The position numbers and the translations under genes were made by a program. Below the pieces are notes generated by a model, which was given only the letters and a program-made list of their open reading frames with translations, did no database searches and was not told the DNA's origin. Shown in pieces: positions 1-9,600 of a stretch of DNA of 64,000 bases. Every line of letters begins with the position of its first letter. Within the stretch, counting starts at the first letter, position 1. Origin of the DNA: Thermocrispum municipale DSM 44069. GTDB taxonomy: Bacteria > Actinomycetota > Actinomycetes > Mycobacteriales > Pseudonocardiaceae. The stretch lies in the NCBI RefSeq assembly GCF_000427825.1, contig NZ_ATYT01000014.1, positions 1 to 64,000 on the forward strand. The letters run 5' to 3'.

Positions 1-183
1 GGCCTTACCGCCCTCGGCAACCCCGGCCCGGCCGCCCTCGAGGAACTGGGCCTTCCACCGCGACACCGACTGCTCCGAGACCTTGTTCCGCCGAGCGGCC
101 TCGGCGATCGTCATCTCCCCGGACAGCACGCTCAGCACGATCCGGATCTTGTCCTCCACCGGGAACACCGGGGGACGGCTCAT
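1..183 (-). CDS. Transposase OrfA-like HTH protein, N-terminal fragment
   Basis: The reverse strand reads MSRPPVFPVEDKIRIVLSVL followed by GEMTIAEAARRNKVSEQSVS and RWKAQFLEGGRAG, a helix-turn-helix of the kind found at the start of IS3-family OrfA transposases. Only 61 codons are inside the window and the frame is open at base 1, so the rest lies to the left. Two ATGs are available, at 189 and 183. A perfect AGGAGG (191-196) sits one base from the first and seven from the second, so 183 is the better start. The IS family is assigned from the HTH alone and could be another group with the same domain. Confidence 0.75.
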   Translation of the reverse strand, partial: MSRPPVFPVEDKIRIVLSVLSGEMTIAEAARRNKVSEQSVSRWKAQFLEGGRAGVAEGGKA

Positions 184-412
184 CGTCATACCTCCTGCTC
201 AGGAACCTACATAACCCCTGAGCCACAAAGTCTGACGCGCGACAGATGGAACACCAGGCCACCCACGTGCAGGCAGGGAGCCAACCGAAACCCAACCCAA
301 AGGATGGCAAACGTCACCAAACAACGGCGCGCCAAACCCGCTCGCGAGCGACATCCATGCAGGTAGCAGCAACAGTCAACAAACATTGCGCGACATCGCA
401 AAAGACCGCCCG
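184..412. other. Upstream flank of the transposase, no gene seen
   Basis: This stretch holds the ribosome binding site of the transposase (AGGAGG, 191-196). The insertion-sequence end probably lies somewhere between about 205 and 235, but its other terminus is outside the window and no target duplication can be checked. The rest shows no credible coding frame. Confidence 0.35.
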
Positions 413-450
413 CTAATCTCTAGGTCGCAGGTTCGAGTCCTGCCGGGGGC
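413..450 (+). repeat. tRNA-Arg(TCT)-like 3' fragment, att-like copy 1
   Basis: These 38 bases are identical to 3288-3325. They contain the 3' side of an anticodon arm, a variable loop, a T-arm with GGTTCGAGTCC, and the acceptor 3' strand ending GGGGGC, as in actinobacterial tRNA-Arg(TCT). The 5' half of a tRNA is absent upstream, so this is not a functional gene. Two direct copies of a tRNA 3' end are the usual footprint of integration by a tyrosine recombinase. The Arg(TCT) identity rests on the CTTCTAA loop visible at the second copy. Confidence 0.75.
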
Positions 451-767
451 GCTACCAGCGGAAACGCTGTTTTTGGCGGCAGCGCACGGCTTGAAGACCA
501 AGAGACTTTTGATTTGGTACCTTGGTCATCAGGAACGGCCGCCTCCCAGTCGACGACCTCCGCGCGCCGTTGCCGGGCTGGCATCGGCGGCTCAAGGCTT
601 TCAACCGCGCGGCGCCATCGACGGATGTCCGCGGGTGGGCGAGAAGTTCGGGGCCTGTCTGGCGAGCAGGAACAGCCCGCCGGGGCGCCGGAGATTGAGG
701 CCGCAGCCCTGACAGTTACGGTCGATGTCTAGATCTGCTTCCTTGTCAGGTGCGGAATGAAAGAAAT
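451..767. other. Intergenic stretch without a recognisable gene
   Basis: Reading frames here are short and have no recognisable protein character on either strand. No promoter or operator stands out. Confidence 0.4.
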
Positions 768-805
768 CCCCGGCCTCTCTTTGGTGGAGGAGTGGGGGCT
801 TTTTT
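768..805. terminator. Hairpin with T-tract downstream of the small-gene operon
   Basis: CCCC and CCTC at 768-776 can pair with GGAGG and GGGG at 786-799 in an imperfect stem, followed by TTTTTT on the plus strand. The minus strand reads the same stem followed by ATTTCTTT. It lies just past the stop of the minus-strand operon ending at 812 and may work in that direction. Confidence 0.45.
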
Positions 806-811
806 GCGTTC

Positions 812-1042
812 TCAGCCCTGCCAAGACCGGTAGAACGCGAGGAACTCTTCGTCTTCGTCCGTCGTGAGGTGCCACGCTTCCGGCACGACGCTGCAGCGCT
901 GCTTCTTCAGGCCGCCCCTCGACACCGCGATGAAGGCGTCGGCAGCGCTCTCGGAGAGCACCCGCTTCATCCCGTCGGCGGTGCAGTGTGGTGCTTCGCC
1001 TGGGTGCATTCCTCGCATCATCCAATCCCGGTGCCACCACAT
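812..1042 (-). CDS. Small hypothetical protein, last gene of the operon
   Basis: This 76-aa protein starts MWWHRDWMMRGMHPGEAPHC and ends with an acidic, aromatic tail (TDEDEEFLAFYRSWQG). It has a Cys and several Met/Trp residues near the N-terminus and no membrane segment. I do not recognise the family. It overlaps the end of the preceding zinc-ribbon gene by 25 bases and is followed by a hairpin terminator, so it looks like the promoter-distal gene of a four-gene minus-strand unit. That the frame is real is inferred from its place in the series and its non-random C-terminus. Confidence 0.5.
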   Translation of the reverse strand: MWWHRDWMMRGMHPGEAPHCTADGMKRVLSESAADAFIAVSRGGLKKQRCSVVPEAWHLTTDEDEEFLAFYRSWQG

Positions 1043-1218
1043 GCGCTACATGGCTCCTGGTGGGGGTCCCTGCTGCCGGTCTTCCGGTTGACCACGGTAC
1101 CCCAGACCTTACCGCTGCCGCCGCACACCCTGCACGGCTTGGAGTGCCGCCCGCCCTCGTTGCGGCGGGGGTTGCCGGAGTAGTGCCCGCTCAGCTTCTC
1201 GCCCCTCTTCCAGCTCAT
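1018..1218 (-). CDS. Small DnaJ-type zinc-ribbon protein
   Basis: This 66-aa basic protein begins MSWKRGEKLSGHYSGNPRRN. It carries two CxxCGGxG repeats, CRVCGGSGKV and CSACGGTG, about 25 residues apart. That spacing and the glycines match the paired zinc knuckles of DnaJ central domains, so it should bind one zinc ion. The reading frame extends further upstream, but ATG 1218 was chosen because an AGGAAGG-like site precedes it and the previous gene stops five bases earlier. Small DnaJ-zinc-finger proteins are common near phage and integrative-element genes in actinomycetes. The partner is unknown. Confidence 0.65.
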   Translation of the reverse strand: MSWKRGEKLSGHYSGNPRRNEGGRHSKPCRVCGGSGKVWGTVVNRKTGSRDPHQEPCSACGGTGIG

Positions 1219-1222
1219 GCTC

Positions 1223-1477
1223 CTAGCCTTCCTGAGTCGGCGCCTCGGGTGGACCGCCAACAGAGTGGACCTCGATCGCGGACTCGTTGGCCAGCTGGTC
1301 GGCGTAACCGATGATCGCCGCACCCAGCCGACAGATGTGCTGCCCGTAGGCTTGCAGGACCTCCGGCGGGGGCAGCGGGCCGTTACGGAGGTGCCCGTCA
1401 AGGACCGACAGGGTGGACACCAACCCCGGGTTCACCCGCGCCACTTCGGCGAACAGGACCGGGTTGTACTCGATCAC
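1223..1477 (-). CDS. Small hypothetical protein in the same operon
   Basis: This 84-aa protein starts MIEYNPVLFAEVARVNPGLV. The first 65 residues look helical and amphipathic, and the tail is Pro/Glu rich. There is no signal peptide or membrane segment. Its ATG overlaps the stop of the gene before it (ATGA at 1474-1477) and its stop lies five bases ahead of the zinc-ribbon gene, so all are probably translated as a coupled unit. I do not recognise a family. Confidence 0.6.
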   Translation of the reverse strand: MIEYNPVLFAEVARVNPGLVSTLSVLDGHLRNGPLPPPEVLQAYGQHICRLGAAIIGYADQLANESAIEVHSVGGPPEAPTQEG

Positions 1478-1656
1478 GACTGGTACAGCCCCCGCTCGAC
1501 GGGTGGAAAGCCCACACCCTCGTCCAGCGCAACGCGCTCTCGTTCGTCCTGCCGCACCTCGTCGTCGCCAATGCGAACCACCTCAGGGCAGGCGTCGGTG
1601 ACGATGTAGGCGGCTCCTCCGGTTAAGTACGTGCAAGGTCCCGAGTTCCAGGTCAT
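1474..1656 (-). CDS. Small hypothetical protein, first gene of the operon
   Basis: This 60-aa protein (MTWNSGPCTYLTGGAAYIVT start) is rich in Asp/Glu/Arg in its second half, with two Cys in the first 25 residues. It is the promoter-proximal gene of the four-gene minus-strand unit and faces away from the XRE regulator at 1752. The 95-bp gap between them must hold both promoters, and the XRE protein may control this unit. No family is recognised. The ATGA overlap with the next gene supports it being real. Confidence 0.55.
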   Translation of the reverse strand: MTWNSGPCTYLTGGAAYIVTDACPEVVRIGDDEVRQDERERVALDEGVGFPPVERGLYQS

Positions 1657-1751
1657 GGGTTCATCTTGTGTCGAAGCGATTACTCTGAGACGCAGACCAC
1701 GCCCGCATGGCGGTTGTGTGCGGGTACATGACGAGCTAGTGCGAGTGAGGT

Positions 1752-2519
1752 GTGAGCCGGGTGTCAGGACTGTTCGCGAGCGAGATGCGGCTAGCCAGAG
1801 AGCGGGCCGGGCTCACCCGGGAACAGCTGGCCGAGCGGGTTGCCTTCTCCGTCAGCCTCATCGAGAAGGTCGAGACCGGCAAGAAGGCGCCCAGCCAGGA
1901 GTTCGCCGACACTCTCGACGAAGCGCTCCAAACGGGCGGGCTGCTGGCTCGGATCCGTCGGCACGCGCTCACCCACGACGCAACTCCCGAGTGGCTGCGG
2001 GACTGGTTCGACGTCGAACAGCAGGCCACCCGCATCATGTGGTTCGAGCTGTCGGTGGTGCCCGGTCTCCTACAGACTAAGGAGTACGCACGCGAGCTTC
2101 TCAGTGGCGACGAGGCTCGACTAACCGCGCGGCTGGAGCGCCAATCGGTGCTGGACCGAGGAGTGGTCTATGTCGCCTTGATTGACGAGCGCGCGCTGCG
2201 GTACCCGGTGGGCGGCCCAGATGTGATGGCGAAGCAGCTGGAGCACCTGATTGACCTGGCTGACAAACTGGTCATGCAAGTCGTTCCCGCCAACTGTGGT
2301 ACGTATGTGCACCTCGACGGGTCGTTCATCATCGCCACGGTTGACGGGCGCGAGTACGTGTACGTCGATACCCCGACCAAGGGGATATTGCTGAATGACC
2401 AGAATGTAGTCTCGCAGACCAAGGAGCGGTGGGACTTGATCCGAGCCGAGGCGCTGTCGAGGCGGCAGACGGTCGAATTCATGCGGGAGGTAGCGGAGGA
2501 ATGGAACCGCAGAAGCTGA
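1752..2519 (+). CDS. XRE-family regulator with DUF5753 (Scr1/WhiJ type)
   Basis: This 255-aa protein has an N-terminal XRE helix-turn-helix (about residues 9-60, with LARERAGLTREQLAERVAFS). A DUF5753 domain follows (about 75-250), beginning at WFDVEQQATRIMWFELSVVP and containing the typical VPGLLQTKEYAR. In actinomycetes this architecture pairs with a small DUF397 protein next door, as in the WhiJ and Scr1 groups, which act in development or as toxin-antitoxin-like pairs. That partner is present, overlapping by 19 bases. GTG 1752 is used as start. It has a GAGTGAGG-like site upstream and keeps the HTH intact. Its operator is not identified. Confidence 0.9.
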   Translation: MSRVSGLFASEMRLARERAGLTREQLAERVAFSVSLIEKVETGKKAPSQEFADTLDEALQTGGLLARIRRHALTHDATPEWLRDWFDVEQQATRIMWFELSVVPGLLQTKEYARELLSGDEARLTARLERQSVLDRGVVYVALIDERALRYPVGGPDVMAKQLEHLIDLADKLVMQVVPANCGTYVHLDGSFIIATVDGREYVYVDTPTKGILLNDQNVVSQTKERWDLIRAEALSRRQTVEFMREVAEEWNRRS

Positions 2520-2692
2520 GCTGGCGTAAGTCGTCCAGGTCGAACACACACGGTGCGTGTGTCGAGGTCGCCTTCCAGGGTGACAACGTCTACGTGCGTG
2601 ACTCCAAGGACAAGGGTGAAGGCCCGATCCTGCGCTTCACCCAAACCGAGTGGGAGGCTTTCAAGGACGGCGTCGTCAAGGGCGAGTTCTGA
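2501..2692 (+). CDS. DUF397 protein, partner of the XRE/DUF5753 regulator
   Basis: This 63-aa protein shows the DUF397 signature: LSWRKSSRSN near the start, then CVEVAF, VYVRDSKD and a C-terminal FTQTEWEAFKDGV. The ATG at 2501 has a GGAGG-like site just before it inside the upstream gene (gcggagga). The gene overlaps the regulator by 19 bases, so the two are translationally coupled. In WhiJ/BldB-type loci the DUF397 protein modulates the paired regulator. A strong terminator follows directly. Confidence 0.9.
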   Translation: MEPQKLSWRKSSRSNTHGACVEVAFQGDNVYVRDSKDKGEGPILRFTQTEWEAFKDGVVKGEF

Positions 2693-2705
2693 ACTCACCA
2701 CAAGC

Positions 2706-2752
2706 GAAAGACCCCTGGTATCCAGCTCCGGCTGCCAGGGGTCTTTCCTTTT
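2706..2752. terminator. Rho-independent terminator after the DUF397 gene
   Basis: GAAAGACCCCTGG (2706-2718) and CCAGGGGTCTTTC (2735-2747) form a perfect 13-bp stem with a 16-base loop, followed by a short T-rich run. It separates the plus-strand XRE/DUF397 pair from the convergent lipoprotein gene and can serve both directions. Confidence 0.85.
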
Positions 2753-2762
2753 GCCCCGACGG

Positions 2763-3128
2763 TCACTTCGCGAAGATATCTATCCCGGACTCGATGACTA
2801 CGTCCGGTTGATGGGCCTGGGCGAACTTGTTGAACTCTTCGATCCGGTGTGGGCAGAAGTGCTTGGTGAACATCCCAGCCATGTTCAAGATGTCCGCCTC
2901 ATACAGCGTTATCATGGCTTGCTGGTAGCGCGTCGGCTTGTAAGAGCAGATGGTCCGTGCGTCGTCCTCCATCTCTGCCCATCCTGGCAAGTCCGGTGGC
3001 GCGTACCCGGCTTTGGTGATGTCGGTACTGGAATTGCTCTTGGTTCACTTCATGCTCGTCGTTGCCCGAGCACCCAGCCAACAAGCCCACCGGGCGGTGA
3101 ACGCGGCAAGCACGGCGATCTTCCTCAT
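2763..3128 (-). pseudogene. Lipoprotein gene with two compensating frameshifts
   Basis: The start reads MRKIAVLAAFTA in one frame, and the continuation VGLLAGCSGNDEHE, a textbook lipobox (LAGC), lies in another. The rest of the protein (SNSSTDITKAGYAPPDLPGW and on to VVIESGIDIFAK) is back in the first frame. One missing C in the run at about 3090 and one extra base near 3035-3045 would restore a single lipoprotein of about 120 aa. As given, the first frame stops after MK at about 3043. Either the gene is dead or the assembly has two indels. The mature part is not recognised. Confidence 0.6.
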
Positions 3129-3184
3129 GACCCATCCAGCCCCGTGCGCTGGTCTTCTCGTGTTTGATCTTGTGGTTGTTACTG

Positions 3185-3199
3185 TGTCCACTGTGGACA
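3185..3199. promoter_or_regulatory. Perfect 15-bp palindrome upstream of the lipoprotein gene
   Basis: TGTCCAC-T-GTGGACA is perfectly symmetric and sits 57 bases ahead of the lipoprotein start on the minus strand, a plausible operator position. The binding protein is unknown. Confidence 0.4.
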
Positions 3200-3287
3200 G
3201 TCTTTATGACTAAGATACTTTGGCCCGGACGCTCCCGGACCAGGCGCGTTTTCGCAGGTGAGCACACCGCTAGCTCGAATCAGCCTT

Positions 3288-3325
3288 CTAATCTCTAGGT
3301 CGCAGGTTCGAGTCCTGCCGGGGGC
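3288..3325 (+). repeat. tRNA-Arg(TCT)-like 3' fragment, att-like copy 2
   Basis: This copy is identical over 38 bases to 413-450. Immediately upstream it keeps the anticodon loop CTTCTAA, and downstream it reads ACCA, so it resembles a tRNA-Arg(TCT) 3' half with an encoded CCA. The matching 5' anticodon strand (AGAGA) and D-arm are missing, so it is a fragment. Together with copy 1 it brackets 2.9 kb without an integrase. The complete tRNA gene should lie outside the window. Confidence 0.75.
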
Positions 3326-3648
3326 ACCACAAGGATGGGACAGGTCGCGCTCCTGCCCTCCCTTTCTCGTCGGGTTCGCTTCGCCGCTGCTCTCTGCACC
3401 GTTGTCGCCGTGGGCTCAGGGCGTCGGCGGTGGTGGTCAGTCCGTCACGGTGATGTCGGCCAGGTTGCCTCTTGGTGTCGTCCGACGTTCTCGTGCTCGA
3501 CCTTGACACGTGTTCCCGAGCTTGACCTGTTGACAGAGTCAACGGGAAATCATCTGGTTGGTGAAGCTTCTTCTGTGTACTCTGTCATGAACGCCGCTCT
3601 TCTACCGATGTACAAGGGTAGGTTGGGCGCAGATCATGGGAGGGCGCA
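3326..3648 (+). promoter_or_regulatory. Leader region of the defence operon with a palindrome at 3529-3543
   Basis: No gene is seen in these 323 bases. GTTGAC-AGA-GTCAAC (3529-3543) is a perfect spaced palindrome, and its left arm includes a consensus -35 hexamer TTGACA (3530-3535). No good -10 lies at the expected distance. The palindrome is about 106 bases upstream of the first defence gene, so repression of the operon through it is plausible. GGAGGG before GTG 3649 is the ribosome binding site. Confidence 0.4.
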
Positions 3649-6600
3649 GTGTCGGTGAACCGCGAGGTCGTGGCAAATCGGTTCCGGCTCCTTGGCCCTA
3701 TCGGCAAGGGAAACATGGGTGAGGTGCACCGGGCGGAGGACCTCGAGGCGGACGAAGGCTCGGCGGATCGGCTGGTCGCGATCAAGGTCATCCTGCGCAG
3801 TCGCGCCGGCGTGCTCCTCGGCTCCGCCCCTGAGCCCAAGGCGATCCAGCGATTTGAACGCGAGGTGCGGATCATGCGGCACCTCGACCACCCGAACTTG
3901 CCACGCCTGGTCGACGGTGGGGTGGATGAGAGCGGCCTGCCCTACCTGGCGATGGAGCTTCTCGACGGCCGGACCCTGCGCGAGCTGGTCTCGGAGTGTC
4001 CGCAGGCGCCGGTCTCCTGGGTGGCGGCCCTCGGAGCGCAGATCGCCGACGGGCTGGCCGCGGCCCACGCCGAAAAAGTGGTTCACCGCGACGTCAAGCC
4101 GTCCAATGTGATGGTGACGCGCACCGGCGTGGTCAAGGTTCTCGACTTCGGCATGGGCCGGATTGCAGACGACGTGGTGGGCCCGCAGATCACGAGCTCC
4201 GGGGTCACAGTGGGAACGGCCCGCTACATGGCTCCCGAGCAGTTCCAGGACTCGACGGTGGGGCCGGCCGCGGACCTGTACTCCCTCGGTTGCGTGCTGT
4301 TCGAGCTTCTCACCGGAGTCCCGCCGTTCTCCAGTCCCTCCGCTCACGAGCTCGGGCAGAAGCACCTCCACGAATCCGTCCCGCCGGTGCGGCAGGTGCG
4401 GTCCGATGTGCCTGCCGACCTGGCTCGCCTTATCGAGCGCCTGCTCTGCAAGGACCCGGCTGAGCGCCCGGAGGACGCCGTCGCCGTGCGCGAAGCACTG
4501 CTGCCGTTCGCTGTCGGCGAGGAGGGCGTCCCGGGCTGGGACGAGTGGAATCCGTTGCGTGGCCTTTCCTCGACGGCCACCACCAAGCCGGCACTGACGG
4601 ACGCGCCGCCGAAGCCACCCGCCGACGGGATGGACGTCTTCGACGTGCACCAGCGGCTCATCTCGGACTACCGGGCCTTCACCCAGGGCGGAACGATCAT
4701 CCGCGACGAGGCGATCGCCGAATACGTCGAGAAGGACCTGACCGCCAAATCCCAGTGGCCGGACCCTTGGCTGTCGCTGAACCCGTTTTTCGCCTCCGGC
4801 GGCACGGTCCTGGAGCTGGCGAACACCGGTGTGCTGCACAAGGAGTGCCAACGGATCTTCCAGGCGGGCAAGACCGAGGGTGGCACCGTGTGCGACGGAC
4901 GGCCGTTGACGCTGCACCGGCACCAGCGCGAAGCGATCGACATCGCGCGGTCGGGGCAGTCCTATGTACTGACCACCGGTACCGGTTCCGGTAAGTCCCT
5001 GTCCTACATCGTGCCGATCGTCGACAAGATCCTGCGGGAACGCGAGGCGGAGGGTCCTCAAGCCGCCAAACGGGTCCGCGCAATCATCGTCTATCCGATG
5101 AACGCGCTGGCGAACAGCCAGCTCAAAGAGCTCGACAAGTACCTGCTCGACGGTTACGGCAAGGGCAGGGAGCCGGTCACCTACGCGCGCTACACCGGAC
5201 AGGAGGGCGACGAGCGCCGCAAGGAGATCCGGGACAACCCGCCAGACATCCTGCTGACCAACTACGTGATGCTGGAGCTGATGCTCACCCGACCGGACGA
5301 TCGGCGCTCGCTCATCAAGATGGCGGGTGGGCTGGAGTTCCTTGTCTTCGACGAACTGCACACCTACCGCGGTCGTCAGGGCGCGGACGTCGCGCTGCTC
5401 ATCCGCCGGGTCCGGGAAGCGTGCCGGGCCGAGAAGCTGCAGTGTGTAGGGACCTCGGCCACGATGGCCAGCGAGGGCAGTTTCGCCGAGCAGCGCCAGG
5501 TCGTCGCGCGGGCGGCCACGACCCTGTTCGGCACCGAGGTGAGGCCAGAGAACGTCATCGGGGAAACCCTGGTGCGGGCCACAGCGGAGGCGCCTGCCAC
5601 TGTGCCCGCTGAGCGCCTTATGGCGCCGGATGCGCCGCACGCTTATGCGGACTTGGTTTCCGACCCGTTGGCGTGCTGGATCGAGACTCGCTTCGGCCTT
5701 CGCTTGGAGCAGGAAACCGACAGCCTGGTCCGGCAGCGACCGGCCCGAATCGAGGATGCCGCTGCCGAGCTGGCTCGGGACAGCGGGCTGAGCAAGGACG
5801 TGTGTGCGGAAGCGATCCGCAAGACGCTCCGCGCGGGCTCACAGGCGCGGCATCCGGTTACGGAGCGGCCGCTGTTTGCCTTCCGGCTCCATCAGTTCCT
5901 GTCCAAAGGGGACACGGTCTACGTCACGATCGAGGATAAGGGCAGTCGCTACCTGACGCGCGACTACCAGCGGGTGCAGCCGGGGTCGGACGGAAAGATC
6001 CTGGTGCCCCTCGCCTTCTGCCGGGAATGCGGACAGGAGTACCTGAGCGTCTGGCGCACGGCGCAGGGTGGCGGGTATGTCTACGAGCCGCGACAGAACA
6101 CCGCCGCCAGCGGCGGCCGGACCGGCGACGGATATCTCTACATCGACTCCGAGCGTGCCTGGCCGGCGGACGAGAACGAGGCGATCGCAGACCGGCGGCT
6201 GCCGGAGTCGTGGCTCGAGATCGACGATCTGGGCACCGAGTCGGTGCGGGAGAGCTATCGCAAGTACTTGCCAAGGGCGGTCACCGTCGACCCCTACGGC
6301 AACGAGAGTCAGGGTGAATTGGCGGCGGCGTTCATCCCGGCTCCGTTCCGGTTCTGCCTGCATTGCGGAGTGAGCTATGAGCAGGTGCGTGGTAAGGACT
6401 TCGCAAAGCTGGCCACCCTCGACCAGGAGGGCCGCTCGTCGGCGACCTCGCTGGTGTCCGCCTCCATCGTGCGGTCCCTGAAGAACATTCCTGCAGAGGC
6501 GCTCGACAAGCGAGCCCGCAAGCTGCTCACGTTCGTCGACAACCGGCAGGATGCCTCGCTGCAGGCGGGACACTTCAATGACTTCGTGCAGATTACGCAG

Positions 6601-9600
6601 CTGCGGGCGGCCCTGTACCGGGCGACGGTCGAGGCCGGGGAGGGGGGTATCCGCCACGAGGAGCTCGCCTCCCGGGTAGTGGATGCGCTGGGCGTGGGGC
6701 CAGCCGACTACGCCGGTTCGGCGGATCTGCCGCCGTCGCTGGCGCGCAATGCCGCGAGAACGCTGCGGGACGTCGTCGCCTTCCGGCTTTACCTGGATCT
6801 GCGTCGGGGGTGGCGGGTCACCATGCCGAACCTGGAGCAGACTGGTCTTCTCAGGATCGGTTACGAGGACCTGGACTGGCTTGCGGAGCGGGACGAGCAG
6901 TGGCACGGCACGTACCTTGAGGGCGCCGCGTCGGGACGCCGCCTGGAGATTATGCGCACGCTGCTCGACGAGATGCGTCGAAACCTCGCCATCGATGTCC
7001 AATACTTCCGGGACGACTTCGATACGCTGCAGCGCGCAAGCGAGGAACGCCTGACCGGTCCATGGGTTCTGTCCAAGGACGACCGTCCAGAGGTCGGCAC
7101 TGCTTATGCGCAGGGTTCCCGTCCGGGCATCGACCGTGCGGGATTGTTCCTTTCCGGGCGGGCGAAGTTCGGCAAGTACCTGCGCCGCCAGCATTTCCCG
7201 GAGTTGTCGGTCGACGACACCCAGCAGGTCATTGTGGACCTGATGCGGGTGCTGACGAGGAACGAACTCCTGCGGGAGGTCGAAGCCCCGGTTCAGCGTG
7301 CGGGGCGGTTCCGGCGATCAACGGGAGTGGTCCCGGCCACCGGCTACCGGATCGCCGCCCGCGCGTTGATCTGGCAGGCCGGCACGGGTGAGCAGGGCAC
7401 GCACGACCCGCTCACCCGCACCTACGCCAGCGGTGACGGGCCGCGGGTCAACACGTTCTTCCGCGACCTCTATCGCGAGACGGCGGGCACGCTGGGCGGC
7501 ATGGTCGCCAAGGAACACACTGCCCAGGTCGACCCGAAGCAGCGGGAAGAACGTGAAGAGGAGTTCCGCAAGGGCGAGCTGAAGGTGCTCTACTGCTCGC
7601 CGACGATGGAGCTCGGGGTCGACATCTCGGAGCTGAACGCCGTGATGATGCGCAACGTGCCACCGACCCCGGCGAACTACGCCCAGCGCAGTGGCCGGGC
7701 GGGCCGGTCCGGACAGCCGGCACTCGTGACCACCTACTGCGCCACTGGCAACAGCCATGACCAGTACTACTTCCGGCGCTCCGACCGGATGGTGGCCGGT
7801 GCCGTCGCCCGGCCCCGGCTCGACCTGGCGAACGAGGATCTGGTGCGGTCGCACGTGCAGGCCATCTGGTTGGCCGAGTCGGCGCTCAAGCTGGGCAACG
7901 CCATCCCAGGGATCATCGACATCAGCTATCCCGAAGACGCCCGTCGCCCCGATCCCAAGCTGCGCCTGCACGAGCACGTCGAATCGGCCGTGCACGACTC
8001 CGAGGTGCAGCGGCGCGCCGTCGCGGCGGCCCGCGAGGTGTTCGCCCAGTTGCTGACCGAGTTCGCGGACACGGCCTGGTGGCACGACCAGTGGCTCGAG
8101 GACACGGTGCGGCGCGCTCCGGAGGAGTTCGACCGAAGTTTCGACCGGTGGCGGGGTCTGTTCCGCGCCGCATTGGTCGATCAGGCGGAGCAGAACCGGC
8201 GGGTCCTGGACCACACGTTGTCCGAACGCGATCGCAACAGCGCCGTGAGCCGGCGCCGGGAAGCCGAGACCCAGCTCAACCTGCTGAAGAACGAAAGCGT
8301 GGACAGCAGCTCGGTGCTGGCCGACTTCAACCCCTACCGTTACCTCGCGAGCGAGGGTTTCCTGCCTGGATACTCGTTCCCACGGCTGCCGCTGGCTGCC
8401 TACATTCCGATGTCGGGTCGTCGGTTCGCCGACGGCGACTATCTGCAGCGACCACGCTTCCTGGCGATTCGCGAATTCGGTCCGGGGGCGCTCATCTACC
8501 ATGAGGGCTCTCGCTACCAGGTCACCCGGATCCAGTTACCCCCCGACGCTTCTGGCGACGTCGTCACGACTGAAGCCAAGCGCTGTGCGGCCTGCGGCTA
8601 CCACCATGACGTTGACGACAGCCGGTGCGAGATGTGTGACGCGCCGTTGACGGAAAAGACGGTCGGCCTGCTGCACCTGCACACCGTCTACACCCGCAGG
8701 CGGGAGCGCATTTCCTCCGATGAGGAGGAACGCCGGCGGGCGGGTTTCCGCCTGGTGACCTCGTACCGTTTTCACGAACACGGCGCCCGGCCAGGCCGTC
8801 GAGACGCCACCGTGTCCGACGCGGGCGGGGAGATCGCCACTCTCGCTTATGGCGACTCGGCGACGGTGCGGATCAGCAATATCGGCCGGCTGCGGGCCGC
8901 CGAAGACGAGCCGCCCGGCTTCTGGCTCGACCCTGTCGACGGTCGGTGGCTGACCGAACGCGAGGCCAAGGAGGCCTCCGGTGATTCCAGTGAGATGCCG
9001 GCCGTCGATGCCGACGGCAACGAGAAGCGACCCCGCAAACGCGTGATCCCTTACGTCCAGGACAGCCGTAACATCCTGGTGCTGAAGCTCGCCGTTCCGC
9101 TGCCGGAGGCGGTCGCACTGTCGCTGATGTACGCCCTCGAACGAGGCATCGAGGCGGCCTTCGAGCTGGAGGATTCGGAGCTGACCAGCGAGCTGCTGCC
9201 GCCGGACGGGGGTGACCGGGACCGGATGCTGTTCACCGAGGCGGCCGAGGGCGGCGCCGGTGTGCTGAGGCGATTGCAGTCCGATCCGGAAGCGTTGCCG
9301 ACCGCGGTGCGGACCGCGCTGGACATCTGCCACTTCGAGCCGGACGGCACCGACCGCGGCGGCCAGCACCCGGACCGGCCCTGCGCACGTGGTTGCTACG
9401 AATGCCTGCTCACTTACGGGAACCAGCTGCACCACGCCGCAATCGACCGGCACAGCATCCGGGACCTGCTGCTTCGCTTGGCCGACGCGCGGGTGCTCGC
9501 CACTGGCCGCGGCGAGTCTCGCTCTGAGCAGCTGGCCCGGTTGACGAACCAGACGGAAACCAGCTTGGAGAAAAAGCTCCTGAGCTGGTTGAAGGAGCAG

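Noticed and set aside
3250-3325. A complete tRNA-Arg gene
   Set aside because: The 5' acceptor strand, D-arm and 5' anticodon strand are not found before the 3' part, so it is only a fragment.
3634-5640. Long antisense open frame of 668 codons opposite the kinase-helicase
   Set aside because: It mirrors third-position GC of the coding strand, has low-complexity Arg/Gly/His content and no domain. The plus-strand protein has full motifs.
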